The notes: generated from the sequence alone by a model not told the origin. Counted from the first letter of the stretch, positions 1-9,095 are shown. The stretch is 51,935 nt of DNA from Lentisphaeria bacterium (GCA_017455665.1 JAFSZN010000137.1:1-51935), one strand, 5' to 3'. Program-made: numbers and translations.

Positions 1-208
1 ACCTCATCCTTTCTAAGCTTATCCGAGGGGGAAAAAGACCTCATCATTACCAATTTCATGCGACGCGCAAAAGGACCTCATCCTTTCTAAGCTTATCCGA
101 GGGGGAAAAAGACCTCATCTTTACCAATTGCATGCGACGCGCAAAAGGACCTCATCCTTTCTAAGCTTATCCGAGGGGGAAAAAGACCTCATCCTTACCA
201 AGCTCTCC
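1..208. repeat. Nested 37/74-bp tandem repeat, left end outside the window
   Basis: A 74-bp unit repeats at 1, 75 and 149. Each unit is two related 37-bp halves, both beginning ACCTCATC and ending in an A-rich AAAAAG or AAAAGG. The A halves (1-37, 75-111, 149-185) are identical. The B halves (38-74, 112-148) differ at two positions, and a last B half decays after about 208. The period is not a multiple of three and both halves recur, so this is neither a coding repeat nor a CRISPR. It lies downstream of the tsf terminator. Function unknown. Confidence 0.9.
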
Positions 209-260
209 TCCGGCGATCCGCTGCCGGGCTTCGGCGCACCCCTGCCCCCAGCCCGCGTGC

Positions 261-298
261 ACGAAAAAACCCGCTCCGGCGAAAACCGGAACGGGTTT
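261..298 (-). terminator. Rho-independent terminator of rpsB-tsf
   Basis: Read on the minus strand, a 13-bp GC-rich stem (arms 267-279 and 286-298, one non-Watson-Crick pair, six-base loop) is followed by a run of U (A264-A269 on the plus strand). It lies 28 bases past the tsf stop codon. Confidence 0.9.
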
Positions 299-326
299 GA
301 TGTTTCAGAGAGAAACTCGCGGCCGA

Positions 327-1130
327 TTACTGACCGACGGCCCAGCGGGCGAAACGCTTGACGGTGGCCTTCGGGAAGAGCTTGCCGAAGGTGGTCTTGT
401 TGTCAAGGATCCAGGGCTGGTTCACGAGGCAGATCTCGCCGTACCAGCTGTTGATCTTGCCGGCGACGATCTTCTCGATGATGTTTTCGGGCTTGCCGCT
501 CTCCTTGAGCTGGGCGGTGGCGATTTCCTTTTCGTGGGCGATCGCTTCGGCCGGGACTTCGGAGGAGTTGACGTACTGCGGATTGGACGCGCAGATCTGG
601 AGGCAGGTGTTCTTGATGCCGGCTTCGTCGATCTCGCCGCCGATGTCGAGGAGGACGCCGATCTTTCCGTTGAAGTGGATGTAATAGGCGATCTTCTGGT
701 CGGTGGTATAGCGGAGGGCACGGCGGATGATCATCTTCTCGCCGAACTTGGAGAACAGGGCGGCGAGCTCGGTCTCTTCGGACTTCTGCGCGGCCTCGGT
801 GACGTCGCCGTCGCCGGTGGTGTTCGCGAGGATCTTCTTCGCGGCGCCGTTGCCGTATTCAAGGAACTTTTCGTTGTTGGCCACGAAGTCGGTTTCGCAG
901 CAGACTTCGAGCATGAGAGCCTGGTTGCCGTCGACGGCGACGAAGATCTTGCCTTCGGCGGTGGCGCGGTCGGCGCGGTGGGCGCTCTTGGCGATACCGG
1001 CCTTGCGGAGGATATCGACTGCGGCTTCAATGTCGCCGTTGGCTTCGATGAGGGCCTTCTTGCATTCGCCCATGCCTGCGTCGGTCTTGTCGCGCAGTTC
1101 CTTGACCATTTGCGGGGTGATAGCTGCCAT
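327..1130 (-). CDS. tsf: Translation elongation factor Ts
   Basis: EF-Ts, 267 aa, the cytoplasmic guanine-nucleotide exchange factor that recycles EF-Tu. The N-terminal UBA-like segment with TDAGMGECKKALIEANGD (about residues 16-33) and the CCETDFVANNEKF signature (about 77-89) are clear. The ATG is preceded by GAGGAG inside the end of rpsB, 8-9 bases upstream. Only two bases separate it from the rpsB stop, so the pair is one transcription unit, the usual bacterial order, closed by the terminator at 261-298. Length is near the family norm. No anomaly seen. Confidence 0.97.
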   Translation of the reverse strand: MAAITPQMVKELRDKTDAGMGECKKALIEANGDIEAAVDILRKAGIAKSAHRADRATAEGKIFVAVDGNQALMLEVCCETDFVANNEKFLEYGNGAAKKILANTTGDGDVTEAAQKSEETELAALFSKFGEKMIIRRALRYTTDQKIAYYIHFNGKIGVLLDIGGEIDEAGIKNTCLQICASNPQYVNSSEVPAEAIAHEKEIATAQLKESGKPENIIEKIVAGKINSWYGEICLVNQPWILDNKTTFGKLFPKATVKRFARWAVGQ

Positions 1131-1132
1131 GA

Positions 1133-2062
1133 TTATTTCTCCTCGGGTTTCACATCGGATTTCTTGAGTTCGGACAGGTCTTTGACTTCCTTGGCGGGAG
1201 CCTTGCGGCGCGGAGCGGCTTTCTTCTCGCCATCGGCTGCAGCGGCATCCTTGCGGGCGCCGGCGGGGCGGCGGGACGGGCGGCGCGCAGGACGCTCGTC
1301 GCTCTTCGCCTTGTCATCGGCGCCCTTCTTCTCGGCGCGTTCGGCTTCGGCCTTCGCCTTGTCTTCGGCGACTTTGACCTTGTAGAGCCCGAGGGCGTCG
1401 TTGATGGCGGCGACAAAGGTGTCCATGATGATCTTGATGGACTTCACGGCGTCGTCGTTGGCGGCGACCGGGTAGGCGATGTTTTCAGGATTGCCGTTCG
1501 TATCGACGATGGCGATGATCGGAATGCCGAGCTTCTGGGCTTCCTTCACGGCGGTGGCGTCGTGGCAGACGTCGACGACCACGACCACGTCGGGCAGGCG
1601 CTTCATGTCGGCGATGCCGTCGAGGTTGCGGTGCAGCTTGACGCCCTGGCGTTCCAGGCTGACGATCTCTTTCTTCTTGAGATTGGAGCTCTCTTCGTTG
1701 TTCACGATGTCGTCGATCTCGCGCATCTTCTTCACGGACTTGCGGATCGTTTCGATGTTGGTGAGCGTGCCGCCCATCCAGCGTTCGGACATGTAGAACA
1801 TTTCGGTTTCTTCCGCGGCGTTGCGGACGACCTGCTGCGCCTGGCGCTTCGTGCCGACGAACAGGATGCGGGATCCCTTCATGACTTCACGCTGCAGGAA
1901 ATTGCAGGCGTCGCCGATCTGGCGGATGGTTTTGGTGAGGTCGATAATAGAGATACCGTTCTTCGCCCCGTAGACGTAATCTTTCATCTTGGGGTTCCAG
2001 CGCTTCGTCTGATGCCCGAAATGGCACCCGGCTTCCAACAGGTCTTTGACAGAGATGGCCAT
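1133..2062 (-). CDS. rpsB: 30S ribosomal protein S2 with long charged C-terminal tail
   Basis: Ribosomal protein S2, 309 aa as called. The conserved start AGCHFGHQTKRWNPKM (residues 11-26), RWMGGTLTN (94-102) and the VDTNGNPENIAYPVAANDDA block (186-205) identify it. The reading frame is open upstream, but S2 homology begins at this ATG, which has an AAGGCGG-like ribosome-binding site. From about residue 230 to 309 there is an Ala/Lys/Arg/Glu-rich low-complexity tail absent from the compact 240-residue enterobacterial S2; tails of this kind occur in other phyla. The ATG is about 160 nt downstream of the promoter at 2230-2257, leaving a leader long enough for autogenous control, though no known S2 leader motif was recognised. 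Confidence 0.96.
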   Translation of the reverse strand: MAISVKDLLEAGCHFGHQTKRWNPKMKDYVYGAKNGISIIDLTKTIRQIGDACNFLQREVMKGSRILFVGTKRQAQQVVRNAAEETEMFYMSERWMGGTLTNIETIRKSVKKMREIDDIVNNEESSNLKKKEIVSLERQGVKLHRNLDGIADMKRLPDVVVVVDVCHDATAVKEAQKLGIPIIAIVDTNGNPENIAYPVAANDDAVKSIKIIMDTFVAAINDALGLYKVKVAEDKAKAEAERAEKKGADDKAKSDERPARRPSRRPAGARKDAAAADGEKKAAPRRKAPAKEVKDLSELKKSDVKPEEK

Positions 2063-2229
2063 GATTCCATCCGCCTTTCTTTGTTCCGGCTCTTTTCCTC
2101 CGCGGTTGTTGTCGGTTGACGCGGAGCAAGATACCTTCTTGTTCGGTTGTGCGCATCCGCCCGCGGGTTGGTTGGTGCGGGAGAACCGGCATACGGCCGG
2201 CCCGGACGCGTTGAGAAAACGTAGCATAT

Positions 2230-2257
2230 AATATACATCGCGAAAAGGAAAATGCAA
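2230..2257 (-). promoter_or_regulatory. rpsB-tsf promoter
   Basis: On the minus strand TTGCAT (2252-2257), a 16-bp spacer, then TATATT (2230-2235). Transcription would begin near 2223, giving a 5' leader of about 160 nt (2063-2223). No coding sequence is credible in the leader. Confidence 0.65.
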
Positions 2258-2350
2258 GCGGCATTCTCCCTTTTTATAATAAAGTTTCCCGGACCGTGGC
2301 GGAATTGCCCGGACTCTTCGGCATGCAAGCCACTGCGAAGCCGGGCGGGG

Positions 2351-4699
2351 TTATCTCGCGTCCTCCACGCCGGAAAGCGTGACGCGCGGCAGGCATCCAT
2401 GTGTTTCGAGATACAGAAGCCTCGGCCCTTCGGCGGTCGGGTCAAGCTCGACCGCCTTTTTCGCGAGCTCGGCGGCAGATTCCTTCCGTCCGAGGGAAAG
2501 TTCGTTGCGTCCGAGCGCACCGAGGCGCGCCGCCTCGCGTTTCGCCTCCGGGGAGATCACTTTGAAGACCGTATAGACGCGGTTGATGCCCTCCATCCCG
2601 CGCGGGACGTCAAGCCGGTAGAACCAGTGAAGGCTGTCCGGATCGACAATCATCAGGTTGACGATGGACTCGGGCTGGATCTCGTTCGCGCCCGCGATGT
2701 AGCGGTTCGAATAGATCGAATAGGTGAAGACCGCGCCCTTGTTGTAGATCAGGTAGTCCGCGCCGTATTCGCCGCAGTAGCGCGCCAGGTCGAGCTCGGA
2801 GCCGTGGAACAGCGCGTTCAGGTATTTTTCCGTGGCGTCGCGGATGCGCTTCATGCCGAACTGCGGATTCATGACCAGCCCGGTCCCCGCGTACGCCTTC
2901 AGCATCGGCCCGACCGTGAAGTTCGCCGCCACGCCCTTGCCCGCCACGGCTTCCCTGTGCTGGCGGAACCACATGATCAGCAGGGCGGTCTCCTTGAGCG
3001 GGACGTCGCCCGTATACCGCCGGGGCGTATCGACGGACACGACAGTCTCCCAGAAGATCACGAACGCAAACACGCCGGACAGCGCGCGGCGGATGTGCTT
3101 GAGCAGGCGCGGGCGGTCGAAGATGACGGTGCACGCCTCGGCGGGGTCGACCTTCCACGGGGCGTGCCGGAACGCACGCAGATAGGTGCAGACGAGCATC
3201 GGCAGGGAGACGGAAAGGAAGAGGATCACGAACTCGTGGTAGCGCACGATGTAGATGAACCCGACGATGAACCCGACCGTGAAGATGTTCGGCAGGAACG
3301 TCCGCGGCAGCGTCTTCATGAATTCCTCCCTCGGGATGCGGAACAATGTCAGCCCCAGCAGCAGCGCGGCGTACAGCGCCAGCGTGACCGGGAGCAGTCC
3401 GAACAGGAACCGGGCGAGCCCGAACTGAAGGCGGCGTCCGAAGATGAGACTCGGGAAGAACGACGACGCGATCTCCCAGGTGGCGGAGTGCATGGAAGGC
3501 GTCCACATGATGCGCGCGTCGTAGTTCAGCAGCAGAGCGTTCGCGGGCTTCACGTTGTTGAACTTGACCTTCGCCTTCATCGCCTCGGAGAAATGGCTGT
3601 AGTTCGAGGCGTATTCCGGCGTGTTGCCGAACTGCGCCCAGTTCACGTACAGCGCCGCCGCCAGAATCGGCACCGCCAGGCGCAGGGCAAGCTTGCGGCC
3701 GCCGGCGAGGTTCAGGCGGCGGGACACGCACTGCAGCGCATAGCAGCAGAAAAGCGACGGCATCGCCACCCACAGGATCGGCGCATGGATCAGCCCGTAG
3801 GTGATGTTGAACGGCACGACGAGGGCGTTCAGCAGCACGGCGGCTGCGATCGCGATCCAGGAATACAGCACGCCGCGTTTCATCCGGTATCCGCAGACCG
3901 CCCGCAGGACCTCGATCAGCGCCCACGCGGAGAAGACCATCTGGCACAGGTCCCACGCGATGAACGCCAGGAACACCACACAGAAGATGACCGGCATCTT
4001 CCACCAGCGCGCCCGGGCATTGCACCACGCCGCCAGCACGAACGTCATCGTGATCAGCGGGATGCAGAATTCGCCGCGCACCAGGTCCTGCCCCGTGGAA
4101 CGCGCGATCGCCGACAGCGCCACGGCGTGCAGGAATCCGCCGCAGAACGCCAGCTTGCGCGGGCATTTCAGCAGCAGGAGCCACAGAAAGATCAGCGCGG
4201 ACGTCAGCGACGCCCACAGCCGTATCTGCGCGCTCATCCACTGCGCCATGTACGGGTGGTCCTGAAAGAGTTTTTCGCGCGGGGAACTCTCCGGGTCGGG
4301 CGCGACCGTCTGTTTCAGCCGCCAGCCCCAGCCGAGGAACCACTCCAGCGCCATGTTCATCTGCGCGTACGGCGGGATGTCCTCCATGTGCTTCAGCGTT
4401 TCGTCGCGTTCCGGCACGCCCTTCCCCTCGGCGATGTCCTGCGAGTAGGAATACATCATCGCGCTCTCGATGGTGAACGGCGAGAAGTTGTTGTGGCGGA
4501 GCGGAAGGAAGTGTTCGAAGAACGAGCGGTACACGCGCTCCTTCTGCGGGACCTCGCCGATGATCTCGTTCAGCGCCTCCACGGAAGTGTTGTAGTGGTA
4601 GGTGCGGAATGCGAACGCCGTGAGAAGGATGAAGAGGAAAAGAAATGTGTTCCAGAGGCGCCTGTGCCCGGAGATGAACGAAGAGAGTTTGTTTTTCAC
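2351..4699 (-). CDS. Large polytopic membrane protein, probable GT-C glycosyltransferase, with C-terminal TPR-like segment
   Basis: 782-aa multi-spanning membrane protein. An N-terminal TM helix (about 16-33) is followed by a long loop containing TIESAMMYSYSQDIAEGKG, then many hydrophobic helices and a soluble C-terminal half. This resembles STT3/PMT-type GT-C enzymes, which transfer sugars from polyprenyl carriers outside the membrane. The last 65 residues (about 718-782) look like a TPR helix pair (LGRNELSLGRKESAAELAKKAVELDP, quoted in part by its repeat spacing). The start chosen is the GTG at 4699, whose GTGA overlaps the rpoN stop, implying translational coupling. The frame runs open far upstream, but there it only mirrors rpoN. 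The acceptor substrate is unknown, and the GT-C assignment is by fold impression only. Confidence 0.72.
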   Translation of the reverse strand: MKNKLSSFISGHRRLWNTFLFLFILLTAFAFRTYHYNTSVEALNEIIGEVPQKERVYRSFFEHFLPLRHNNFSPFTIESAMMYSYSQDIAEGKGVPERDETLKHMEDIPPYAQMNMALEWFLGWGWRLKQTVAPDPESSPREKLFQDHPYMAQWMSAQIRLWASLTSALIFLWLLLLKCPRKLAFCGGFLHAVALSAIARSTGQDLVRGEFCIPLITMTFVLAAWCNARARWWKMPVIFCVVFLAFIAWDLCQMVFSAWALIEVLRAVCGYRMKRGVLYSWIAIAAAVLLNALVVPFNITYGLIHAPILWVAMPSLFCCYALQCVSRRLNLAGGRKLALRLAVPILAAALYVNWAQFGNTPEYASNYSHFSEAMKAKVKFNNVKPANALLLNYDARIMWTPSMHSATWEIASSFFPSLIFGRRLQFGLARFLFGLLPVTLALYAALLLGLTLFRIPREEFMKTLPRTFLPNIFTVGFIVGFIYIVRYHEFVILFLSVSLPMLVCTYLRAFRHAPWKVDPAEACTVIFDRPRLLKHIRRALSGVFAFVIFWETVVSVDTPRRYTGDVPLKETALLIMWFRQHREAVAGKGVAANFTVGPMLKAYAGTGLVMNPQFGMKRIRDATEKYLNALFHGSELDLARYCGEYGADYLIYNKGAVFTYSIYSNRYIAGANEIQPESIVNLMIVDPDSLHWFYRLDVPRGMEGINRVYTVFKVISPEAKREAARLGALGRNELSLGRKESAAELAKKAVELDPTAEGPRLLYLETHGCLPRVTLSGVEDAR

Positions 4700-6162
4700 G
4701 TGTACTGCTTCCTTCCCTGCGAGGAGGGGATGCCGAGTTCCTCGCGGTATTTCGCCACAGTGCGGCGCGCCACGTCCAGCCCCTTCTTTTTGAGGTCCTC
4801 CGCGATCTTCTGGTCGGAGAGCGGATGGGCGGGATTCTCGTTTTTGACCGCCTCGCGGATGTACTCCTTGACCGCGGAGCTGGACACGTCCTCGCCGTCG
4901 GTGTTCTGGTAGCCGCCGGTGAAGAAATCGCGGAATTTGAACGTGCCGGCGGGCGTCGCCATGTATTTGTTCGCGATGGCGCGGCTCACGGTGGTCTCGT
5001 GGACGCCGAGGCGGTCGGCGACGTCGCGCATGGTCATGGGGCGGAGGTGTTCCGGCCCCTTGTCGAAGAAATCGTGCTGCTGGTCCGCGATGATGCGCGC
5101 GATGCGGACGATGGTGCTCTCGCGGTCGGCGAGCGCCTTGCGGATCTCCATGAGGCTCTTCAGGTTCTTCAGGATGTAGTCGCGCGTCTCCTGGTCGGTC
5201 AGCGGGTCGTCGAGCATCTTCATGTAACGGTTCGGGATCAGGAAACGCGGCTCGTATTCGCGGTTCGGGCGCACGGTGTACTCGTCGCCGGAACGTTCGA
5301 CCGTGACCTCGACGGGGCAGTATTCGGTGCGCGACTGCGCGAGGGATGCGGCGGGCCGCGGGTCGCAGGTGCGGCGGAGTTCGTCCGCCATGTCCTTCAC
5401 GTCCTGCACGGTCACGCCCATGTCCTTCGCGATCTTCGGGAGACGGTTGTGCTCCAGGTCGTCGAGGTGGCGGGTCACGAACTCGGTCATCCGGTCCGTC
5501 TTCTTTCCGGCGCGTTCGAGCTGGATCAGGAGGCATTCCGGCAGGGAGGACGCGCCGATCCCGGGCGGGTCGAACGTCTGCACGAGGCGCAGCGCGGCCT
5601 CCGCGGTCTCCAGCGAACACGGCACGGACTGCGCGATCTCGGCGGGGACGCTGCGGAAAAAGCCGTCGTCGTCGATGTTGCCGATGACTTCCTCGGCGGC
5701 GCGGCGCACCTCGGGCGCGCAGTCCTCGGTGTTGAGCTGCTCCATGAGCATCTCCTGCAGCGAGACTTCCTGCGTCACGGAGTTGAACATGTATTCGCGG
5801 CGTTTCTCCGCCTCGCTGTCGGGCGGATCGCCGCCGTCCTCCTGCCGCACGGACGCCCAGTCGTCGTCCCCCTCCAGGATGCGCGCCAGCTCCTCGTCGT
5901 AGTCCAGACGGTTTTCGTCGAGGCTCTCGACCGGGGCGTCGTCCTGCGCGGGCAGATCGTCCGGCGCGGGAGTCTCCTCCTCGTAGTCGGAATCGTCGTC
6001 CTCGGTCGTGATCAGGGGATTTTCCGCCAGGACGTCGGCGAACGAACCGGAGAGCTCCATGACAGGCGCCTGCAGCGCCTTCAGCGCCTGAAGGTGCTGA
6101 GGCGAAAGGATGTGGGTCTGTTCCAGACTCTGACTGGTGCCCTGGGCGAGGTTTTGGTCCAT
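4696..6162 (-). CDS. rpoN: RNA polymerase sigma-54 factor
   Basis: Sigma-54, 488 aa, which directs polymerase to -24/-12 promoters that need AAA+ activators. Region I (about 1-50) is Gln/Leu-rich (SQSLEQTHILSPQHLQALKA). An acidic stretch (about 50-110), the core-binding domain, the helix-turn-helix MTMRDVADRLGVHETTVSRA (from about 376) and the RpoN box ARRTVAKYREELG (465-477) follow. No sigma-54 activator gene and no convincing -24/-12 site was noticed in this window. It is the first gene of a two-gene unit with the overlapping membrane protein, under the promoter at 6197-6225. Confidence 0.97.
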   Translation of the reverse strand: MDQNLAQGTSQSLEQTHILSPQHLQALKALQAPVMELSGSFADVLAENPLITTEDDDSDYEEETPAPDDLPAQDDAPVESLDENRLDYDEELARILEGDDDWASVRQEDGGDPPDSEAEKRREYMFNSVTQEVSLQEMLMEQLNTEDCAPEVRRAAEEVIGNIDDDGFFRSVPAEIAQSVPCSLETAEAALRLVQTFDPPGIGASSLPECLLIQLERAGKKTDRMTEFVTRHLDDLEHNRLPKIAKDMGVTVQDVKDMADELRRTCDPRPAASLAQSRTEYCPVEVTVERSGDEYTVRPNREYEPRFLIPNRYMKMLDDPLTDQETRDYILKNLKSLMEIRKALADRESTIVRIARIIADQQHDFFDKGPEHLRPMTMRDVADRLGVHETTVSRAIANKYMATPAGTFKFRDFFTGGYQNTDGEDVSSSAVKEYIREAVKNENPAHPLSDQKIAEDLKKKGLDVARRTVAKYREELGIPSSQGRKQYT

Positions 6163-6196
6163 TGTTTTTTCCCGGATTGAAATACTCTAACTTCAT

Positions 6197-6225
6197 ACTA
6201 TACCCCCGAAAACCCCTTTTTTCAA
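6197..6225 (-). promoter_or_regulatory. rpoN promoter
   Basis: Minus strand TTGAAA (6220-6225), 17-bp spacer, TATAGT (6197-6202). The start point near 6190 would leave a leader of about 28 nt before the rpoN ATG. Confidence 0.75.
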
Positions 6226-6255
6226 AAAAAAGACACCGCTTTTCGCATTATTTTA

Positions 6256-6284
6256 TGGGAAAATGTCTGAAACCGTGCTATATT
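6256..6284 (+). promoter_or_regulatory. valS promoter (weak -35, extended -10)
   Basis: TGC plus TATATT (6279-6284) makes an extended -10. The -35 position (TGGGAA, 6256-6261) is poor. It sits between the divergent rpoN promoter and valS. Confidence 0.5.
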
Positions 6285-6337
6285 ATGTTTTGACTTTTTA
6301 TTCTGACAACAACCGACACTCAATGGAGACCGTCATC

Positions 6338-8998
6338 ATGCCGGAAATGCCGAAAGCATATCTGCCCGCTGAAATCGAAGAGAAATGGTACGCCGAATGG
6401 GAGGCGAACAAGCGCTTCCACGGCGAGCCGAATCCCAGCAAGAAGCCCTATTCCATCGTCATCCCGCCGCCAAACGTGACCGGCATCCTCACGATGGGCC
6501 ACGTCCTGAACAACACGCTTCAGGACATCCTCATCCGCTGGCATCGCATGATGGGCGAGGAAGTCTGCTGGTTCCCCGGCACCGACCACGCCGGCATCGC
6601 CACCGAAAGCAAGGTCGACAAGGTCCTCCGCGAGAAGGAAGGCATCGACCGCCGCGCGCTCGGCCGCGAAAAGTTCATCGAACGCGTCTGGGAATGGAAG
6701 AAGCTCTACGGCGGCACGATCATCAAACAGCTCCGCAAGCTCGGCACCTCCTGTGACTGGGACCGCGAGCGCTTCACCATGGACGAGGGCCTCAGCGCCG
6801 CCGTCCGCAAGGTGTTCGTCCAGCTCTACGAAAAGGGCTACATCTACCGCGGCAAACGCATGGTGAACTGGTGCCCCGCCGCCCAGAGCGCGCTTTCCGA
6901 CGAGGAAGTCATCTACAAGGAAGTCAAGGGCAAGTTCTGGCATTTCCGCTATCCGCTCACAGACGGTTCCGGCTACCTCGTCGTCGCCACCACGCGCCCC
7001 GAGACCATGTTCGGCGACACCGCCGTCGCCGTCCCGCCCGGCGATCCGCGCTACAAGCACCTCGTCGGCAAGACCGTGAACCTCCCGCTCACCGACCGCA
7101 AGATCCCGATCATCGAGGACGAGCACGCCGACCCGGAAAAGGGGACCGGCTGCGTGAAGATCACGCCCGCCCACGACCCGAACGACTATCAGGTCGGCAA
7201 GCGCCACAACCTCGAATTCATCAACGTGATGAACCGCGACGGCTCCATGAACGCCCAGTGCGGCAAGTACGCCGGCCTCGACCGCTACGAATGCCGCAAA
7301 CAGTGCGTCGCGGAGATGGAACAGCTCGGCCTCCTCGAAACGATCGAGGACATCGTCCACAACGTCGGCTTCTCCGAGCGCGGCGGCGTCGAGATCGAAA
7401 CGCTCCTCAGCGACCAGTGGTTCGTCCGCATGGACGAGCTTGCCAAGCCCGCCATCGAGGCGGTCCGCTCCGGCAAGATCAAGTTCTATCCAGACCGCTG
7501 GGCGAAGACCTATTTCCACTGGATGGAGAACATCCAGGACTGGTGCATCAGCCGCCAGATCTGGTGGGGACACCGCATCCCGGCGTGGTACCGCGGCGAC
7601 GTGAACGACGAGAACCGCGAGGTCTACGTGGGCGTGAACCCGCCCGAGGGCGACGGCTGGTACCAGGAGGAGGACGTGCTCGACACCTGGTTCAGCTCCT
7701 GGCTCTGGCCCTTCTCCATCATGGGCTGGCCGGAAGAGACCGCCGAGCTCAAGTATTTCTACCCGACCAACGACCTCGTGACCGGCCCGGACATCATCTT
7801 CTTCTGGGTCGCGCGCATGATCATGGCGGGCTACGAGTTCAAGGGCGACCTGCCGTTCCGCAACGTCTACTTCACCAGCATCATCCGCGACGAACTCGGC
7901 CGCAAGCTCAGCAAGTCCCTCGGCAACTCCCCCGACCCGCTGAAGGTCATCGAGACCTACGGCGCCGACGCCCTCCGCTTCTCCATCGTCTACATCGCGC
8001 CCGTCGGCATGGACATCCGCTACTCCAACGAGAAATGCGAGCTCGGCCGCAACTTCGCGAACAAGCTCTGGAACGCCTGCCGCTTCCGCACCATGCAGGG
8101 CCCCGTCTCCGCCTCGTTCGACAAGCTCGCGATCCCGGTCGAAAAGCTCACGCAGGACGAGATCCACATGCTCAACACGCTCGAAAAGGCGTGCGCCGAC
8201 GTGAACACCTCCCTCCGCGAATTCCGCTTCCACTCCGCCGCGCACGACATCTACGAGCTGGTCTGGAACAACTTCTGCGACTGGTTCATCGAGGCGTGCA
8301 AGCCGCGCTTCAATGCCGACGAGGCCGCGAAGCAGCAGGCGCTCGCCGTGCTCGACTACGCGCTCTGGAAGCTCCTTCGCCTCCTGCACCCGTTCATGCC
8401 GTTCATCACCGAGGAACTCGCCCACCGCATGGGATTCCTCGCCGACGGACAGTCCATCATGACCGCGGCATTCCCCGAGGCCGACCTCAAGCTCCCCGCC
8501 GACGCCGACAAGATCTCCGAGATGACCGCCGACAAGTACGCCCTCATCTCCGCCGGACGCAACCTGCGCCTCTCGAACAACATCGCCCCCGGCAAGCGCA
8601 TCGAGTACCACATCCGCGCCGCCTCGCAGGAGATCCTCGATTCCCTCTGCGACCAGATGGACTCCCTCACCGCCATGCTCAACGCCTCGCTCATCAGCGT
8701 CTCGCTTGAGAACTACGCCAGCGAAGACGGCACCCCCGCGCCGTCCATCGTCTGCGACGCCGGCGCGATCTTCCTGCCGCTGAAGGGCCTCGTGGATCCC
8801 GCCGCCGAACGCGAGAAGCTCACGAAGCAGAAAGCCGAGCTCACCGGCTGGATCAAGGCCGCCGAGGCGAAACTCAATAACGAGAAGTTCGTCAGCCGCG
8901 CCCCGGCGAAAGTCGTCGAGGACGTGAAGACGCAGCTCGCCGACCTGAAGGACAAGCTCGCCCGCGTCGAGGAATCCCTCGCCGCCTTCAAGGGCTGA
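6338..8998 (+). CDS. valS: Valyl-tRNA synthetase
   Basis: Class Ia ValRS, 886 aa as called, charging tRNA-Val. Visible features: the HIGH-region signature NVTGILTMGHVLNN (residues 46-59; TMGH instead of HMGH), the CP1 editing domain with TTRPETMFGDTA, the KMSKS loop GRKLSKSLGN (about 521-530), the anticodon-binding domain, and the C-terminal coiled-coil arm (about 825-886) typical of ValRS. The start at 6338 was chosen because GGAGA lies eight bases upstream and ValRS homology starts here. In-frame starts at 6263 and 6323 lack this. A terminator follows at 9023-9058. Confidence 0.96.
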   Translation: MPEMPKAYLPAEIEEKWYAEWEANKRFHGEPNPSKKPYSIVIPPPNVTGILTMGHVLNNTLQDILIRWHRMMGEEVCWFPGTDHAGIATESKVDKVLREKEGIDRRALGREKFIERVWEWKKLYGGTIIKQLRKLGTSCDWDRERFTMDEGLSAAVRKVFVQLYEKGYIYRGKRMVNWCPAAQSALSDEEVIYKEVKGKFWHFRYPLTDGSGYLVVATTRPETMFGDTAVAVPPGDPRYKHLVGKTVNLPLTDRKIPIIEDEHADPEKGTGCVKITPAHDPNDYQVGKRHNLEFINVMNRDGSMNAQCGKYAGLDRYECRKQCVAEMEQLGLLETIEDIVHNVGFSERGGVEIETLLSDQWFVRMDELAKPAIEAVRSGKIKFYPDRWAKTYFHWMENIQDWCISRQIWWGHRIPAWYRGDVNDENREVYVGVNPPEGDGWYQEEDVLDTWFSSWLWPFSIMGWPEETAELKYFYPTNDLVTGPDIIFFWVARMIMAGYEFKGDLPFRNVYFTSIIRDELGRKLSKSLGNSPDPLKVIETYGADALRFSIVYIAPVGMDIRYSNEKCELGRNFANKLWNACRFRTMQGPVSASFDKLAIPVEKLTQDEIHMLNTLEKACADVNTSLREFRFHSAAHDIYELVWNNFCDWFIEACKPRFNADEAAKQQALAVLDYALWKLLRLLHPFMPFITEELAHRMGFLADGQSIMTAAFPEADLKLPADADKISEMTADKYALISAGRNLRLSNNIAPGKRIEYHIRAASQEILDSLCDQMDSLTAMLNASLISVSLENYASEDGTPAPSIVCDAGAIFLPLKGLVDPAAEREKLTKQKAELTGWIKAAEAKLNNEKFVSRAPAKVVEDVKTQLADLKDKLARVEESLAAFKG

Positions 8999-9022
8999 TC
9001 CTCACCTCGGGTTCAAAACATC

Positions 9023-9058
9023 AAGGCTCCCTCCGTTCGCGCGGAGAGAGCCTTTTTA
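9023..9058 (+). terminator. Rho-independent terminator of valS
   Basis: AAGGCTC (9023-9029) pairs with GAGCCTT (9048-9054) and CTCCG (9031-9035) with CGGAG (9042-9046), with one mismatch between the stems. A run of five T follows (9053-9057). Confidence 0.9.
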
Positions 9059-9077
9059 TTGCTTCCAATCTGTTGTG

Positions 9078-9095
9078 GCGCCTCAGGCGAGGCGC
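9078..9095. repeat. 7-bp-stem intergenic hairpin
   Basis: Perfect inverted repeat GCGCCTC-AGGC-GAGGCGC between valS and the 3' end of hppA. It has no T-run on either strand. It is one of several hairpins of the same size class located just past stop codons in this window. Confidence 0.75.

Noticed and set aside
1..208. CRISPR array
   Set aside because: Both 37-bp halves repeat, so there are no unique spacers of constant length between identical repeats, and no cas gene is seen.
2252..4912. 886-codon plus-strand frame
   Set aside because: Antisense to the GT-C-like gene; its Arg/Gln/His-rich composition is typical of out-of-frame translation in GC-rich DNA. Similar long shadow frames oppose valS, hppA, hcp, glnS, greA and topA.
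2351..6196. A single 1281-codon open frame on the minus strand
   Set aside because: Its first ~499 codons run antiphase to rpoN and are Arg/Gly/Pro-rich without domain signals. Only the part from the GTG at 4699 encodes a credible membrane protein.
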